A stretch of 64,000 nt of DNA from Cladorrhinum sp. PSN259. Its lineage: Eukaryota; Ascomycota; Sordariomycetes; Sordariales; Podosporaceae. The notes under the pieces are model-generated. The model saw nothing but the letters and a program-made list of their open reading frames with translations. It was not told the DNA's origin and did not search any database. Of this stretch, positions 21,112-31,539 are shown in pieces; the first letter of the stretch is position 1; every line of letters starts with the position of its first letter. A program made the translations under genes and the position numbers. The stretch is from assembly GCA_033725935.1 (NCBI GenBank), contig MU867114.1, positions 62,001-126,000 of the forward strand, given 5' to 3'.

Positions 21112-22234
21112 ATGGACATGGACATCAAATTTCGGTACGTGCCGGGGGAGGAGAAGGAGTTTCCCAAGATGTTCCCCAAGTAGTGTGAGGTGTGCAAAAA
21201 GGTGGACTCCAACCTGCAGCGGTGCGCGGGATGCAGTGTATACTACTACTGCTCACGGGATCATCAAGCTGCGGACTGGTCCACACACAAGCCCACTTGC
21301 AAACAGATCAGCGCCGCCAGGAAAAAGGTCGAGCAGGAGAAAGCCAAGGCCGACGTGTGGCTGGCTAATACGACCGAGAATGTCGAAAAATACGTCAAGG
21401 CCAACTAACTACTGGGCCCATCCACCGCTCCGCCCGTATCTCAGCGCACGCCTTGAGTACGGCAATTTCCTGATCCGCTCCTGGCGCCGGCAGGGTATCG
21501 AGAATGCCCTCAAGGAATACCTCGCCATTCTTGAGGACAACAGGGGCGATCACCAGAGTGCCAGGTCCTTCATTCCATCCCTGTATATCCGTCTCGGTCA
21601 GGACCAGGAGGCATATGATCTCATAAAATGGTACCAGATAAAGTTCAAGGGCGTAAACCCCAACGACAGAAAGTACCGCTGGGGTGACCCCGAGGAACCG
21701 TTTCTTGGCCTCAAGGACGAGGACGTCTCCGAGGACTGCGAGCTCTTCATGGGAAAGTTCCACCAACTAGGCCACTCTGTCAACCTCTGGATCATCAAGT
21801 TTCGGTTGCTGCAAGCCTGCATTGCGCTCAACACGTACAAGACGACTGTTTACCAACCCGACGGTCCTGTCCCTACCAAGGAAGAGATCCTCGCCTTTGT
21901 CAAAGACAAGTCCAATTGCCCCGGTAATTCCATTGACCGTCAGCCCGTTGTTGAGCTCGTCACTGGCAACAATGGCGCGCTGGACGAGATGGAGAGAAAT
22001 ATCACAACCCAGCTCTTGACCCTCTTCAACTCTGTCAAGGAATACAACCCACATATTTGGAAAATTCTAGTAGAGCCTGACGTGCGTGCGTTGTCTGCTA
22101 ATCCGCAGCCTTACTCTCACGGCTCGAGGGCGGAAGCAGATCTCGTTTTTGGTCAGACCTATTCTGCCTGGGCTGAGTCGCCCAACGCTCTCGCAGGACT
22201 GCGCGGGTGGGTAAAGGATGTTGGACAGATCTGA
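21112..22234 (+). pseudogene. MYND zinc-finger protein gene, disrupted
   Basis: From the ATG at 21112 the frame encodes about 23 residues and then meets TAG at 21181-21183, immediately before the first MYND cysteine. The same frame continues CEVCKK, RCAGC, YYYCSRDHQ and THKPTC, a complete C-x2-C ... C-x2-C ... CxxxHQ ... HxxxC MYND finger, until TAA near 21406. The remaining 270 residues (from YWAHPPLRPYL) lie in the +1 frame to the stop at 22234. Around 21403 the sequence reads AACTAACTAC; removal of one AACT copy would rejoin the frames, so a 4-bp tandem duplication explains the shift. MYND fingers bind proline-rich partners. A 49-bp GT-AG splice across the TAG was considered but puts the finger out of frame. 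It is either a decaying gene or two assembly errors. Confidence 0.75.
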
Positions 22235-23287
22235 TCCATGTTTGTTCACAGATTAGTGTTCAAATTCAAGCCCAATCGAAGACATCTTATTCATGCGTTA
22301 GACTATAGTAGGTGTTGAAAATGTGTGCGTATTTACAGTACAGATGAGCGTCAAATTTGGGAGGCAATCTAGCCGTGCGTCTGATCGTAGATTGGCCTGG
22401 TCTCTTACTTATGTCAGGACTTAACGGCGAGACATAATGAAATCTGTCGGTAACATCATCCATATAGACAATACCAGTCATCGGCTGTAGACTTCACTAT
22501 CAACTCTACCAGCCATGCTACTAACAATAACCAAATTACCCCAAAAGTACATTGTATACACACCTACCGAGTATACCGCGGACCCAAGTGCTTTATATGA
22601 GTCCTATTATTTCTTTTTTACAGCATTGAATCTTCAACTACATACCACACAGAAACGGTGCTCCAAATGCAATCTCCTTTTTTTTCGTACCTGTCTTGCC
22701 GTATTTAAATGTAGGTAGGTAGTGACGGCGATTGACCCGCAACAAACTTGTATAGATATATTTGCGATTGATGCTATGACTGTTATCTCAGCTGTGATTA
22801 TACTAATCAATATATTCAACGCGGTTTAATGGAATAGTCGCGGTGGTAGGTTATCAAACGACCGTCTTGGTTGAAAGGTCGGGTCCAACAGAGACTGACA
22901 TAGCTCCTGGACTCAAAAGGCATGTTTTGATTACTAAGCATACCAATTCTGCTATATAGAATAAAAGTGTAAGAGAAATCGCCACTTGATCTCCTCAGCT
23001 CTGCCATAAACCCCTCAGCGTCTACTAGTGGGAAGTAAAGGGATCATTTATTGTCGGAAAAAGGGATAAATAAGGAAACCCAAATGCATTTTACACCCCA
23101 GGGATCACATAATCACCCTCTTTCTATACACCCAACCAAAAGTAGGTAACCTGTCTTGTTTTGCATGTCATTAACAACGGACCAGCCAGGTCCCAGTCCA
23201 TCCCTATTTATTTGACCCCAGACGCCAAACAATGCAAATATCATCCCTTAAACACATATACATACCCACGCTACTGCAACACACAGA
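22235..23287. other. AT-rich intergenic region
   Basis: This is about 1.05 kb between the MYND pseudogene and the SRP54 3' end. I see only short open frames. No feature is supported beyond the two 3' flanks. Confidence 0.55.
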
Positions 23288-24817
23288 TTATCTTCTGCCA
23301 CCTCTTCCACCTCCAGCGCCGCCACCTCCACCAAACATTCCCGGCAATCCACCAGCTCCGCCCATACCACCCATCATCTTCATCAAGCTCCCCAAATCCG
23401 GCATACCACCTCCACCTCCCGCACCACCCATGCTCTGCAACCTCTTTTGCATAGCAGCCAACTGCTGGGCCTTGTTTCCGCCACCCATGGCCTGCTGAGC
23501 CTTCTGCATATTCTTCATGTTGCCTCCCATCTTCTTGGCCATACCAGCCATCATTCTCTGCTGCGTCAAGAGATCCTCAACCTCCCTGACAGTCGTGCCC
23601 GATCCCCTGGCCACTCTCGTCATGCGCGTTGGCTGATCGATAAAGATCTTTCCATCCGAGTCGAGCTCCTTCTCGGTCATGCTGTCACAGATGTAAATCA
23701 TTCTCTTGAGCTTCAACGACCCTTCCTCGTCATCCATGTTGGCCATGAGGCCGCTCATGCCGGGAATCATGCCCGCCATTTTCGAGAGGGGACCCATCTT
23801 CATAATGTTCTGCAGCTGATCCCTGAGATCTCGAATGGTAAAGATACCCTCGGTGATGTGCTTGATTGTATCCTTTTGGTCCAGCTTGAGCGATTGTACG
23901 TGCTCGACCAACCCCATCATGTCGCCCATTCCGAGAAGCTTGTTGATGAACCGCGGGGGATCGAAGCGTTCCAGATCGAGCATGTGCTCGCCGGTACCGA
24001 TGAATACGATGGGGGTGTGGGTGGCTGCTACGGCAGAGATGGCACCACCGCCCGCTGCGTGGCCGTCGGTCTTGGTGATGATGATGGCACCAAAGTCGGC
24101 TGCTTCCTTGAAGGCTTTTGCTTGGGCCTCGGCCTGCTGACCGATCGAAGAGTCGAGAACCATGATTGTCTCGTCGGGCTTGATGGCCGTCTGGATGTCC
24201 ATCATTTCCTGGAACAGGGCGCTCTCCTGTCTGTGTCTGCCAGAGGTGTCGACAATGATGATCTCGAAGCGCTCCTTCTTGAACTTTTCCACACCGTCGC
24301 GCGCGACAACGGAAGGATCCGTCTCTGTCAAGCTGCCGTAGTATGGGATCTTTGCCTTGGTTGCGTTCTGCTTCAGCTGGTCAAAAGCACCAGCACGGAA
24401 GGTATCGGCGCAAACCAGACCGACGCGGAACCCGCGCGACTGATAGTGCCGTGCCAGCTTTGTACATGTTGTCGTTTTACCGGCACCCTGCAGACCGACA
24501 AACATGATGACGTTGGACTTGCCCTTCTTGGGCTTGAAGGCGTCGGCGTGGGGATCGACGAGACGGACGAGCTCGTCAAACACGGCTTTCTGGATCAGAC
24601 GCTTCTTGTTCACGGCGGGCGGGAGATCTTTGAAGTTGACGGCGGATCTGATGGATTTTCGGAGCTGGCCGACGAGGCGCACGTTGACGTCGGCTTCGAG
24701 GAGGGCGGCGCATATCTCTTTGAGCATGTCATCGAAGGCCTTTTCGTCGAGATTCGGGGCGCGCGTCAAATCCGTGACAGCCGCATTGATGCGGCGACCT
24801 AGATCTTGAAGAACCAT
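23288..24817 (-). CDS. SRP54: Signal recognition particle subunit SRP54
   Basis: The model is 509 aa in one exon with an unambiguous match to the family. The N domain (1-85) begins MVLQDLGRRI. The G domain carries GLQGAGKTT (108-116), DTFRAGAFDQLKQN (138-151), the DTSGR switch (190-194) and TKTDG (248-252). The M domain (about 300-450) contains methionine-rich helices such as MMAGMAKKMGGNMKNMQ, which bind signal sequences and 7SL RNA. The Gly-rich tail ends GRGGRR. It is the GTPase of the cytosolic signal recognition particle and targets ribosome-nascent chain complexes to the ER. The length is typical of fungal SRP54. It is flanked by about 1.05 kb and 0.7 kb without genes. Confidence 0.98.
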   Translation of the reverse strand: MVLQDLGRRINAAVTDLTRAPNLDEKAFDDMLKEICAALLEADVNVRLVGQLRKSIRSAVNFKDLPPAVNKKRLIQKAVFDELVRLVDPHADAFKPKKGKSNVIMFVGLQGAGKTTTCTKLARHYQSRGFRVGLVCADTFRAGAFDQLKQNATKAKIPYYGSLTETDPSVVARDGVEKFKKERFEIIIVDTSGRHRQESALFQEMMDIQTAIKPDETIMVLDSSIGQQAEAQAKAFKEAADFGAIIITKTDGHAAGGGAISAVAATHTPIVFIGTGEHMLDLERFDPPRFINKLLGMGDMMGLVEHVQSLKLDQKDTIKHITEGIFTIRDLRDQLQNIMKMGPLSKMAGMIPGMSGLMANMDDEEGSLKLKRMIYICDSMTEKELDSDGKIFIDQPTRMTRVARGSGTTVREVEDLLTQQRMMAGMAKKMGGNMKNMQKAQQAMGGGNKAQQLAAMQKRLQSMGGAGGGGGMPDLGSLMKMMGGMGGAGGLPGMFGGGGGAGGGRGGRR

Positions 24818-25533
24818 GGTGCTGGCTGTAAATTAGATTCTACGGCTATCGTAGCCGGTAGGGGTGTTGGAGGTTGCGATTTGGAGAGGTTCCTGGAAAT
24901 GCCCTGATGCCAGAAGTCAAGTTGGCGAAATGGTGGGGCAAAAGCTGGTGTGGACAAGTGGGGGCAAGCACCGCAAGCTGTCCCGGGCAAGCGGTGAGTT
25001 CCCCGGAACATGGGGAAACTGTCAAATTATCAGCCGGCTGGCAGTTGGTGATTCAGAATGGCAGCTCAAGGACAGCTCGGCCAGCTTCTTGATTCCTTAA
25101 TTCTTTCAAGTTCAATAAACTTTTGCTGTCTTTTTGGTGTATTTGCCAATTATCGTTCATCGTCAATCAGCCAGTTTTACCGTGTTTAGGAAACTTGGTC
25201 TCGCCTCGTTTTGGAAAATGAAATGGGAAAAGTCATTGTGAAACTCTTGGCGGGTTGAATGTGCAATTGTCCCTATCTCGGTCTATAATGTTTAATAAAA
25301 GCTCTGGATCATTTCTGTCCAATCTGCATCTCATTTTGAGAGCAATTTCAAGTTGGTTAAACCGCAAAGTTGGCGACGGTTCACTCAGCAGTTGATAAGG
25401 AAGCTGACTTGTGCACAGCACCAAGCACACAAATTTATGGATAAAAAATAAGATGCATACATAGTATCTCGACAAATTCTTTCCCTAATCTACATCTTCA
25501 CAGCTTCTATTCATTTCTCGTCCAAGCTACTAC
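24818..25533. promoter_or_regulatory. SRP54 promoter region and sorbosone-dehydrogenase 3' flank
   Basis: Both flanking genes run on the minus strand, so the SRP54 promoter lies here. No further gene or repeat is seen. Confidence 0.5.
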
Positions 25534-26911
25534 TTAAGCGGGAGGAGTAAGAAGATAAATCTCACCCTCGGCGCTGTTGTCGCTGCCGACAAACAGACCT
25601 CTGCCCGCGGGATCCCAAGACGAGGCAGTAAGACGGAAGCAGTTGCTCTGGGTCAAGCCATTGGCGGTGCAGCTGCCGGGATTGGTGGCGCTAAAGATGT
25701 CCTTGTATCCGGTCATGCTGTCGGCGGGAGCAACAGGGTCATAGCTGCCATCGGCCAGCTTCTGGAAGGGAATCTGGATGACCTTGAAGCCGGTGGCGGG
25801 CTGTCTGTTCCAGCTGCCGTGGAACGTGACGTACATGTTCTTGGCATCCGTGTCGAAGGTGTTGGCAATGGGAGCAGAGTGGGCCTGGAAGGAGAGACGA
25901 GGAGGGATGGCCTTGCCGTTGCAGGTTGCGTCGGTGTAGGAGCTGTTGGGGCTGATGACAAAGTTGGAGCCAGTCTTGAGCCCAGAGTTGGGGAAGTTGG
26001 CAGCATTCCAGACGGTGAAGCAGGTGGGGTAGCCGTACCACGCGTTGCGCACCGTGGTTGGGTCGCCGAGCTTGTTGAGCTCCTCGGCCGGGTTGTCGAT
26101 GTGAATATCACGCTTTTGGCCGTTCTCGGTGCGAGCAAAGTCGTCACCGCTGTTCTCCACGCCCCAGAAGACGCCACTGGGATCAGCAACAAAGCCAATC
26201 TCGTTACGAAGACCGTAACCAAACACCTCGCCGTCCGTGTTGTAGTTGTATCCGCTTGAAGGAGCCTTGCTGACATCAAAGATCTTGATGATGGCGCGTC
26301 CAGTCGATGTCTGGGCCGCTGCCATGTCAAAGTTGGCGTTGCTGCCAACCTGGAGCAGAATCAGGTTTGGGTTCTGCGGAACCACAGCGAGGGTTCGGGA
26401 CGAGTGAATGCCGGTAGACATGCCCTTGACGATTGTCTTTTGGTTGCTGATCTTGCGGGTGAGGGGGTCATATGACCAGCTCCATGCCTGCGTCTCGCTG
26501 CTGGCGTAAATGGTCTTGCTATCCGGCGAGATGGCCAGACCGTGGTTGATCTGGTTGCCAGAGACGAGCATGGTCGTGCTGTTGACGCAGCCATCGTTGC
26601 CAAAGGTGTGCACCGAGATACCCCTGGTGTTTTGCGATACCAGCATGTTGCCCTCGCTATCCCAGACGACGGTGCGGACCTGCTTGAGACCGCCGGCAAT
26701 CTTTACTGCAGACCATCCAGTCTCGAGCTTGTACTGGTAGCGGAATGCCGCGACACCGCTGCAGCTCTTGGGCACGGGAAGCTGTCTGACGGCAGCATCG
26801 ACCCCTTTTCCTTTGGTTAGAAGCCATCTCGCCTTCTCGAGCAGATCAACGATGTGAGAACATACCGGAGCCGAGGGCCGCTGCAAGGGCGGCAATTTTA
26901 AACAGATGCAT
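25534..26911 (-). CDS. Secreted L-sorbosone dehydrogenase-like beta-propeller
   Basis: The model is 438 aa. Exon 1 (26911-26866) encodes the signal peptide MHLFKIAALAAALGS. The 61-bp intron (26805-26865) has a GTATGT donor and a TTCTAACC branch site; exon 2 is 26804-25534. An acceptor nine bases upstream would also keep the frame. Family segments of the glucose/sorbosone dehydrogenase propeller are visible: GLRNEIGFVADPSGVFWGVENSGDD, NAWYGYPTCF, HGSWNRQPATGFKV, and SDNSAEGEIYLL near the end. Bacterial relatives use PQQ; some fungal secreted relatives are AA12 pyranose dehydrogenases that need PQQ and haem, but no extra cytochrome or carbohydrate-binding domain is present here. Extracellular oxidation of a sugar or sugar aldehyde is the likely role. 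Confidence 0.85.
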
Positions 26912-28249
26912 GTTTTCGTCTTGGCGTTTGGACAATCAAGTTGACGAGATTCCCAGATACTGCAGGTCCCAGACTGCGAGTCTCGCTGCAAACAATGAGG
27001 ATAGGGGCGAGCTTATACCAGCAGAATCGTCCCGGGGGGCAAGCTTCCCCATGCTCGGTTTGCTAGCCAAGACGGGACGGATCGGTGGTCGTCATTCCAT
27101 GCCATCACGTCGCTGCTACGACGTTCTTTGGTGACGATCGCTGGGAACAGCTCGTGGGAGTGCGTCCCAGCCAACCGTTATCTCGGGATGAAGTTTGTCA
27201 ATATACTATTTGATAGCCTGTTCGGCAGTTTGGCTCCGGGCGCTGTCTGTATGGACAAAAGGGCGGGGATCATTTTATCGGCCGGCGTTTAAATGATATT
27301 AAGGGCCCGTCGACTTTCATATTTGTTGACGACGCTTCTTGTTAAAGGGTGGGAACAGGAGGTCGGGAAAATAAACCCACGCTCAGGACAGGGGCGGGAT
27401 AAATTCTAGAAAACCCCGCTCAATCCAATATGCGTATGTCTGCCGAGTTCCGAGGCAGATCTAAATGAGCATCATCATTAACATGAGAACTTGAAGACTG
27501 TGGTACTTTTGTCTTGAGATGAACGGGTGGTGGGCGAATCCGGGGTTTACTCACTTGAGGTCAAGTTCATCTCATTTCCATCTTGGTGGTTCTTGTGATG
27601 GGTGTATCAGACAGATATTTTGATGGTCTTGGCCGCTCAAGCTTTCTTAGATGGAATGCCCAGGGTAACATCCCACGTCTTGTTTGGCGTTCCAAGCCTT
27701 AGCATCTCTGCTCCTGCGCACTGACTTCCACGTGGCGGCGCCTCGGAAGATATCATCTCGTGACGGTCCTGCAGGTTTCTGGTGGCATACCAGCGTCGTA
27801 TCGTATAATAACCGGACCTTACTTTTCAAGCCCCTGACTGTCATTGAAGAATTCTGAGTCCAAGTTGGCGACCACTCGTCCTATTGAAGAGGAATAAAAA
27901 GAAGACGCAACGAGAAGCAGCGAGACAGATATAGTCAACCGTGGATTCATAGATGTAAAACTGGCTTGGGGATGAGATTCCAGCCGCTTTCTTGAACTTG
28001 AATTCAACCCATGTCATGTCAAACTCGGCCTTACATGTATGGCCGGCCCGGAAAATTTCACATGCATCCATTCTGCCGACACCTTCCCCTCTTTGGCATT
28101 TTCTAGAATTATGCATACCGAAGCCATAGCTTTGGTTATCTGCCCGTAGTGAGCAATATTCACATCGCCCTCAGTAGTACTGCAAAGACTCACCGCTGAA
28201 CTCCCAGAACCCCTGGACTACACTGATACCAACATTGAAGTTCCTCAAG
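26912..28249. other. Divergent intergenic region
   Basis: This is 1.34 kb holding the promoters of the sorbosone-dehydrogenase-like gene (minus) and the ABM gene (plus). Only short, scattered open frames are present. Nothing else is supported. Confidence 0.5.
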
Positions 28250-28681
28250 ATGCCTCTCCACTTTCTAGCTATTCTTGAGCCCAAGCCTGACCGGATTGCG
28301 CGTGTTCGTCTACTCTCTTGAACATGATTTGATGAGCTGTGAGCTAAGTAATTGCATCAGGTCCAAGAGATTTGCAGCTCCGTCGCAGACTATGTCAAGG
28401 AGAACGAACCGGGCATCTTGAAGTACCAATGGTTTCTATCTGGCACTGCAGAGCAGCCCAAAATCTATGTCTGGGAAATGTACGCATCTTCCTTCCAATA
28501 GTCATTCGCCCCTGGGGGCTAACAACCTTGCAGTTATGCAGACCAAGCCGCAGTAGAGACTCACAAAACCAGTCCTAAGATGGCTGAACTTGTCGAGATC
28601 TCCCAAAAGGAGGATAACTTTGTCTCTGAGATTCAGGTTGTTCCGTTGGAACAGTTTGCTGGATGGGCTGGCCGTGATTGA
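28250..28681 (+). CDS. Small ABM-fold monooxygenase-like protein, three exons
   Basis: The model is 106 aa from three short exons, 28250-28303, 28361-28479 and 28534-28681. Introns are 57 bp (GTTCGT...CATCAG) and 54 bp (GTACGC...TTGCAG, with a GCTAAC branch site). No exon is long enough to stand out as an open frame by itself. The joined protein starts MPLHFLAILEPKPDRIARVQ, has YVKENEPGILKYQWFLSG and IYVWEIYADQAAVETHKTS, and ends in FAGWAGRD. This is the pattern of the antibiotic-biosynthesis-monooxygenase (ABM) dimeric alpha-beta barrel family, whose members include cofactor-free quinone-forming oxygenases and proteins of unknown role. The substrate is unknown. It is probably cytosolic. It lies about 100 bp upstream of tRNA-Leu. 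Confidence 0.85.
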
Positions 28682-28778
28682 ATATTGAAAGAGAAGATAT
28701 CGATCAAGCAAGAAAACAAATTCGCTGACCCTATCTGATCGGCAATTGCATGTCAAGAAACAACAACAGATAACATAT

Positions 28779-28896
28779 GGCTGGATGGCCGAGTGGTCTA
28801 AGGCGGTAGACTCAAGACTTGAAAATCTTCTTCAGAATAAATCTGTGGTGTATTCTACTCTCGAAAGAGGCGCGCGTTCGAATCGCGCTTCAGTCA
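28779..28896 (+). tRNA. tRNA-Leu(CAA) with 36-nt intron
   Basis: Acceptor strands GGCTGGA and TTCAGTC pair (with G-U pairs), followed by A73. The anticodon stem is GTAGA/TCTAC and the anticodon CAA is at 28813-28815. The intron 28817-28852 starts after G37 and contains CTTGA, which pairs with TCAAG of the loop. The long variable arm CTC-GAAA-GAG marks a class II tRNA. The T arm is GCGCG-TTCGAAT-CGCGC. Confidence 0.95.
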
Positions 28897-28901
28897 TAAT
28901 C

Positions 28902-28916
28902 TTTTGCCATTTTTTT
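28902..28916 (+). terminator. Pol III terminator of tRNA-Leu
   Basis: A T4 run (28902-28905) and a T7 run (28910-28916) directly follow the tRNA 3' end. Confidence 0.75.
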
Positions 28917-29579
28917 CTTAGTGTATCCACTCGGCGCTTTTGACAAAACAGGTGTCAGTCACAATAACTCGAAATCCTATGCAACCTTTTTTTAAATGAG
29001 AGAGCCTCTTGACATTATACGAATTATCACATCCCATAATGTAGACATCGCACAGGCCACTTGGATATATACCTTTTCCTTTTCAATCTACTTTTTCAAG
29101 GTCTCTCTCCGTCATCAACGTTTTAACACAGCCGTCGCAGTAACTAACATACGTACAAAGAATCCGTCAATTACTACAAATTCCACTACTTTGCGGACTT
29201 CTTGGCCCTCCTTAAGCAAGCAAGATCTCTTAAATACGCAATAAAAATCCAGATCGGAAAAAGTAGGTACACTAAGCCGTTTATAAGGAAGGTTAGCGAC
29301 AAAGGCGTATTTGCAAACGTTTGGTGGCAAAAAGGTCTATGCGGGCTTTTTAAACGTCACGGTACATGCATGCAATTGAACAGTGTTGGCTTTGTATTGT
29401 CAGGGTTACGGTGTTATATTAGTAGGGCAGGCACATTGTAGGATGTGACAAATTCATGTCGCATAGTATAAAGAGGCTCTCTCTTTTTAGTTATCAGGAA
29501 CTATGATGAATCAATCTCAAAAGATGCCCCAAACCACCCTCCTTTTCCCTCACTTCAACTATGATTCCCTTTTCCAACT
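28917..29579. other. Intergenic region
   Basis: AT-rich 3' flank of the cysteine-rich secreted gene. No gene is supported. Confidence 0.55.
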
Positions 29580-30092
29580 CTAAACACAAATGCCACCACA
29601 ATCCGCTCCACCGTTCCTAGGATCGCAATCGTCCCTCGGGTCATCAATGCACATCTTATTCTTGTCCTTGCATGCAAACCCGGCAAACCCGCCGCAGAAC
29701 TCGGCTCCAGCTACCGGCACGCAGATACCAGGCCTATCACATGCCATTCCACAACCCTCCACACGCGGATCGTCAACGCAGTACTGGCCCCGGGGACAAT
29801 TAAGAGGCTCGGCTCTGAAGCCGCCGCACGATTGGTAAGTCGGCTCGGGACCACTGGTCGCGGTGGTGGGAGTAGGGACGCGAGTGGGTGCGATGGTGGT
29901 TGTTCGGACTGGTACCGTAAGGACGGGATTGCGAGTGCAAACACCGGTGCTCAGCAGCGGAGAGAGTTTGCAGGCGTATCCTTCAGGACACGGGGGGAGA
30001 CGAGGACCGCAGATGACTTGCTTCTCTACCGCGGCGGGGATCGCGGTGACCAGGCTCGCTGCCAGTGTGAGTGTGAGGATCGAAAGATGCAT
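29580..30092 (-). CDS. Cysteine-rich secreted protein with duplicated six-Cys module
   Basis: The model is 170 aa in a single exon. A signal peptide spans about 1-18 (MHLSILTLTLAASLVTA). The mature protein has 16 cysteines. A first four-Cys block (Cys28, 35, 41, 52) is followed by a Thr/Pro linker (57-84). Two similar modules come next, each with six Cys: 88-125 (CGGFRAEPLNCPRGQYCVDDP ... PGICV) and 132-170 (CGGFAGFACKDKNKMCIDDP ... CGGICV). The even Cys number, Thr/Pro linker and signal peptide point to a disulphide-stabilised apoplastic or cell-wall protein. The duplicated module is common in uncharacterised fungal secretomes, but I cannot name a function. An effector role is possible but not shown. 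Confidence 0.85.
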   Translation of the reverse strand: MHLSILTLTLAASLVTAIPAAVEKQVICGPRLPPCPEGYACKLSPLLSTGVCTRNPVLTVPVRTTTIAPTRVPTPTTATSGPEPTYQSCGGFRAEPLNCPRGQYCVDDPRVEGCGMACDRPGICVPVAGAEFCGGFAGFACKDKNKMCIDDPRDDCDPRNGGADCGGICV

Positions 30093-31539
30093 GTTGACTG
30101 TGAGATTTTATTTTTCTAAGACCGATATGATCAAGGTAAAAGATGAGAACATCAAACCAGAGAAATCGAGGATATTTATCCCTACTTTTGTTGTGTGACA
30201 GAGTCACCCGTGACATCCTGATTCACCGAAGGTAAAGCGGACACAGTAAGACGTCGCCGGATTTCCTGTCTCGGATCGGAACCACTGTGATGGCTCACTC
30301 TCGCTTCGGCTGAATCACCAGTGTTCAATTCACTCGGTTGTGGCGTTCCCCTTTCATTCCACAAGTACGACGGTAGTCAGGGGATTTACGAAAGTTTTCT
30401 TACTTTGGCGACGGGTATGTAGTAAGCCAAGCCGGGATGGTTGTCTGGGTATTCTACTATTGCTATTTTTAGCAAACATAACACACAACTTGATGAAAAA
30501 TTCTGTCAGTCTGTGCGTTCAAGAAATTGGACAGCATTGCGAACCATATTTCTTTGGTAATGAAACCTACCCTGAGATTCTCCCAGAAAATCCGGGGAAT
30601 GGATCAGCATTCCGCTGGCATCGCTTCTGAGGCAGCTTCGTTTCCGAGTTTCCCGTTGGTATGGTAGCACATACTGCATATACGGCGCATCATTCGGTCC
30701 GCTTACTTCCGCATTGGTCACGTTTACGTACTGAAGCTTCTTTATTTCAACAAGGAGATCCTTGAGGATCCATCTCGGATTCGAGGTTGTGCCTTTGAAC
30801 ACAGGCAGATGACCTTGGAGCTGAATTGAAGTTATGGATCCCTGATCAGAGCTACTAATATTCGAACTAAGGCCAATTCAAACATGATCCTTCTGAGAGC
30901 TGACTCCGGAGTGTGACAGTAGGTATTGAGGAGATGCTGGTCTTTTAACACTCGGAGGAGATGTGGAAATACGAGAATAAAAATGAGAAAGAGAAGCAGA
31001 GCAAAAGAACAGAAGGCACCCACGTATCATTCAGCCATCATTTAATTGTGTATTCACAACGCAATGTTAGTGAGGTGGATTTCAAGAGTCTTGGCGATCA
31101 TCAAGACTTGAAGAGTCTTTTTAAAGTTTCAAAGACTTTGCCACTCTGATCACTCAAGCTTTAACTTTTTACTTTACAACCTTAATAAAGCTTAACTTTG
31201 ACAATGAACAGCCATTCCTTGTCTATCGCTGCGACTCTTCCCAAATTAGATGGGACTGAAACAGGGACCCCAAATATTTGTTGAAAGTGCATAGTAATAA
31301 CATCAAAGGACTTGTTCTCTGCGGCGATGTTCAGTCGCAGTGGACCCCCGTTTGTTCCAGAACACCGTCTGCGCCGCCCCGCATTGCGTCATTTTCAAAC
31401 AGCATCCGAAACGTCAACCATTTTTTTGGAATTAATAAAAAAGAATACACAGTCTCCTTCGAAGTCAACAATTTGATCTCAGCTCGGAATTCGATCAACA
31501 GAAACAAACCAAAACCCCCCACGGGAAAAAAAAAAGAAA
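30093..31539. other. Divergent intergenic region
   Basis: This is 1.45 kb between the Cys-rich gene (minus) and the NMT1-like gene (plus). A 98-codon minus-strand frame at 30506-30802 has reasonable composition but no signal, domain or splice partner, so it is not called. A GGGAAAAAAAAAAG leader immediately precedes the NMT1-like ATG. Confidence 0.45.

Noticed and set aside
21127..21183. A GTACGT...AG intron that would remove the TAG in the MYND gene
   Set aside because: It has no branch site, and splicing would put the zinc finger in the wrong frame.
23447..24802. Plus-strand open frame of 451 codons
   Set aside because: It lies exactly antisense to SRP54, which is unmistakable.
30506..30802. 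98-codon minus-strand frame
   Set aside because: Composition is acceptable but there is no domain, partner exon or signal; left uncalled.
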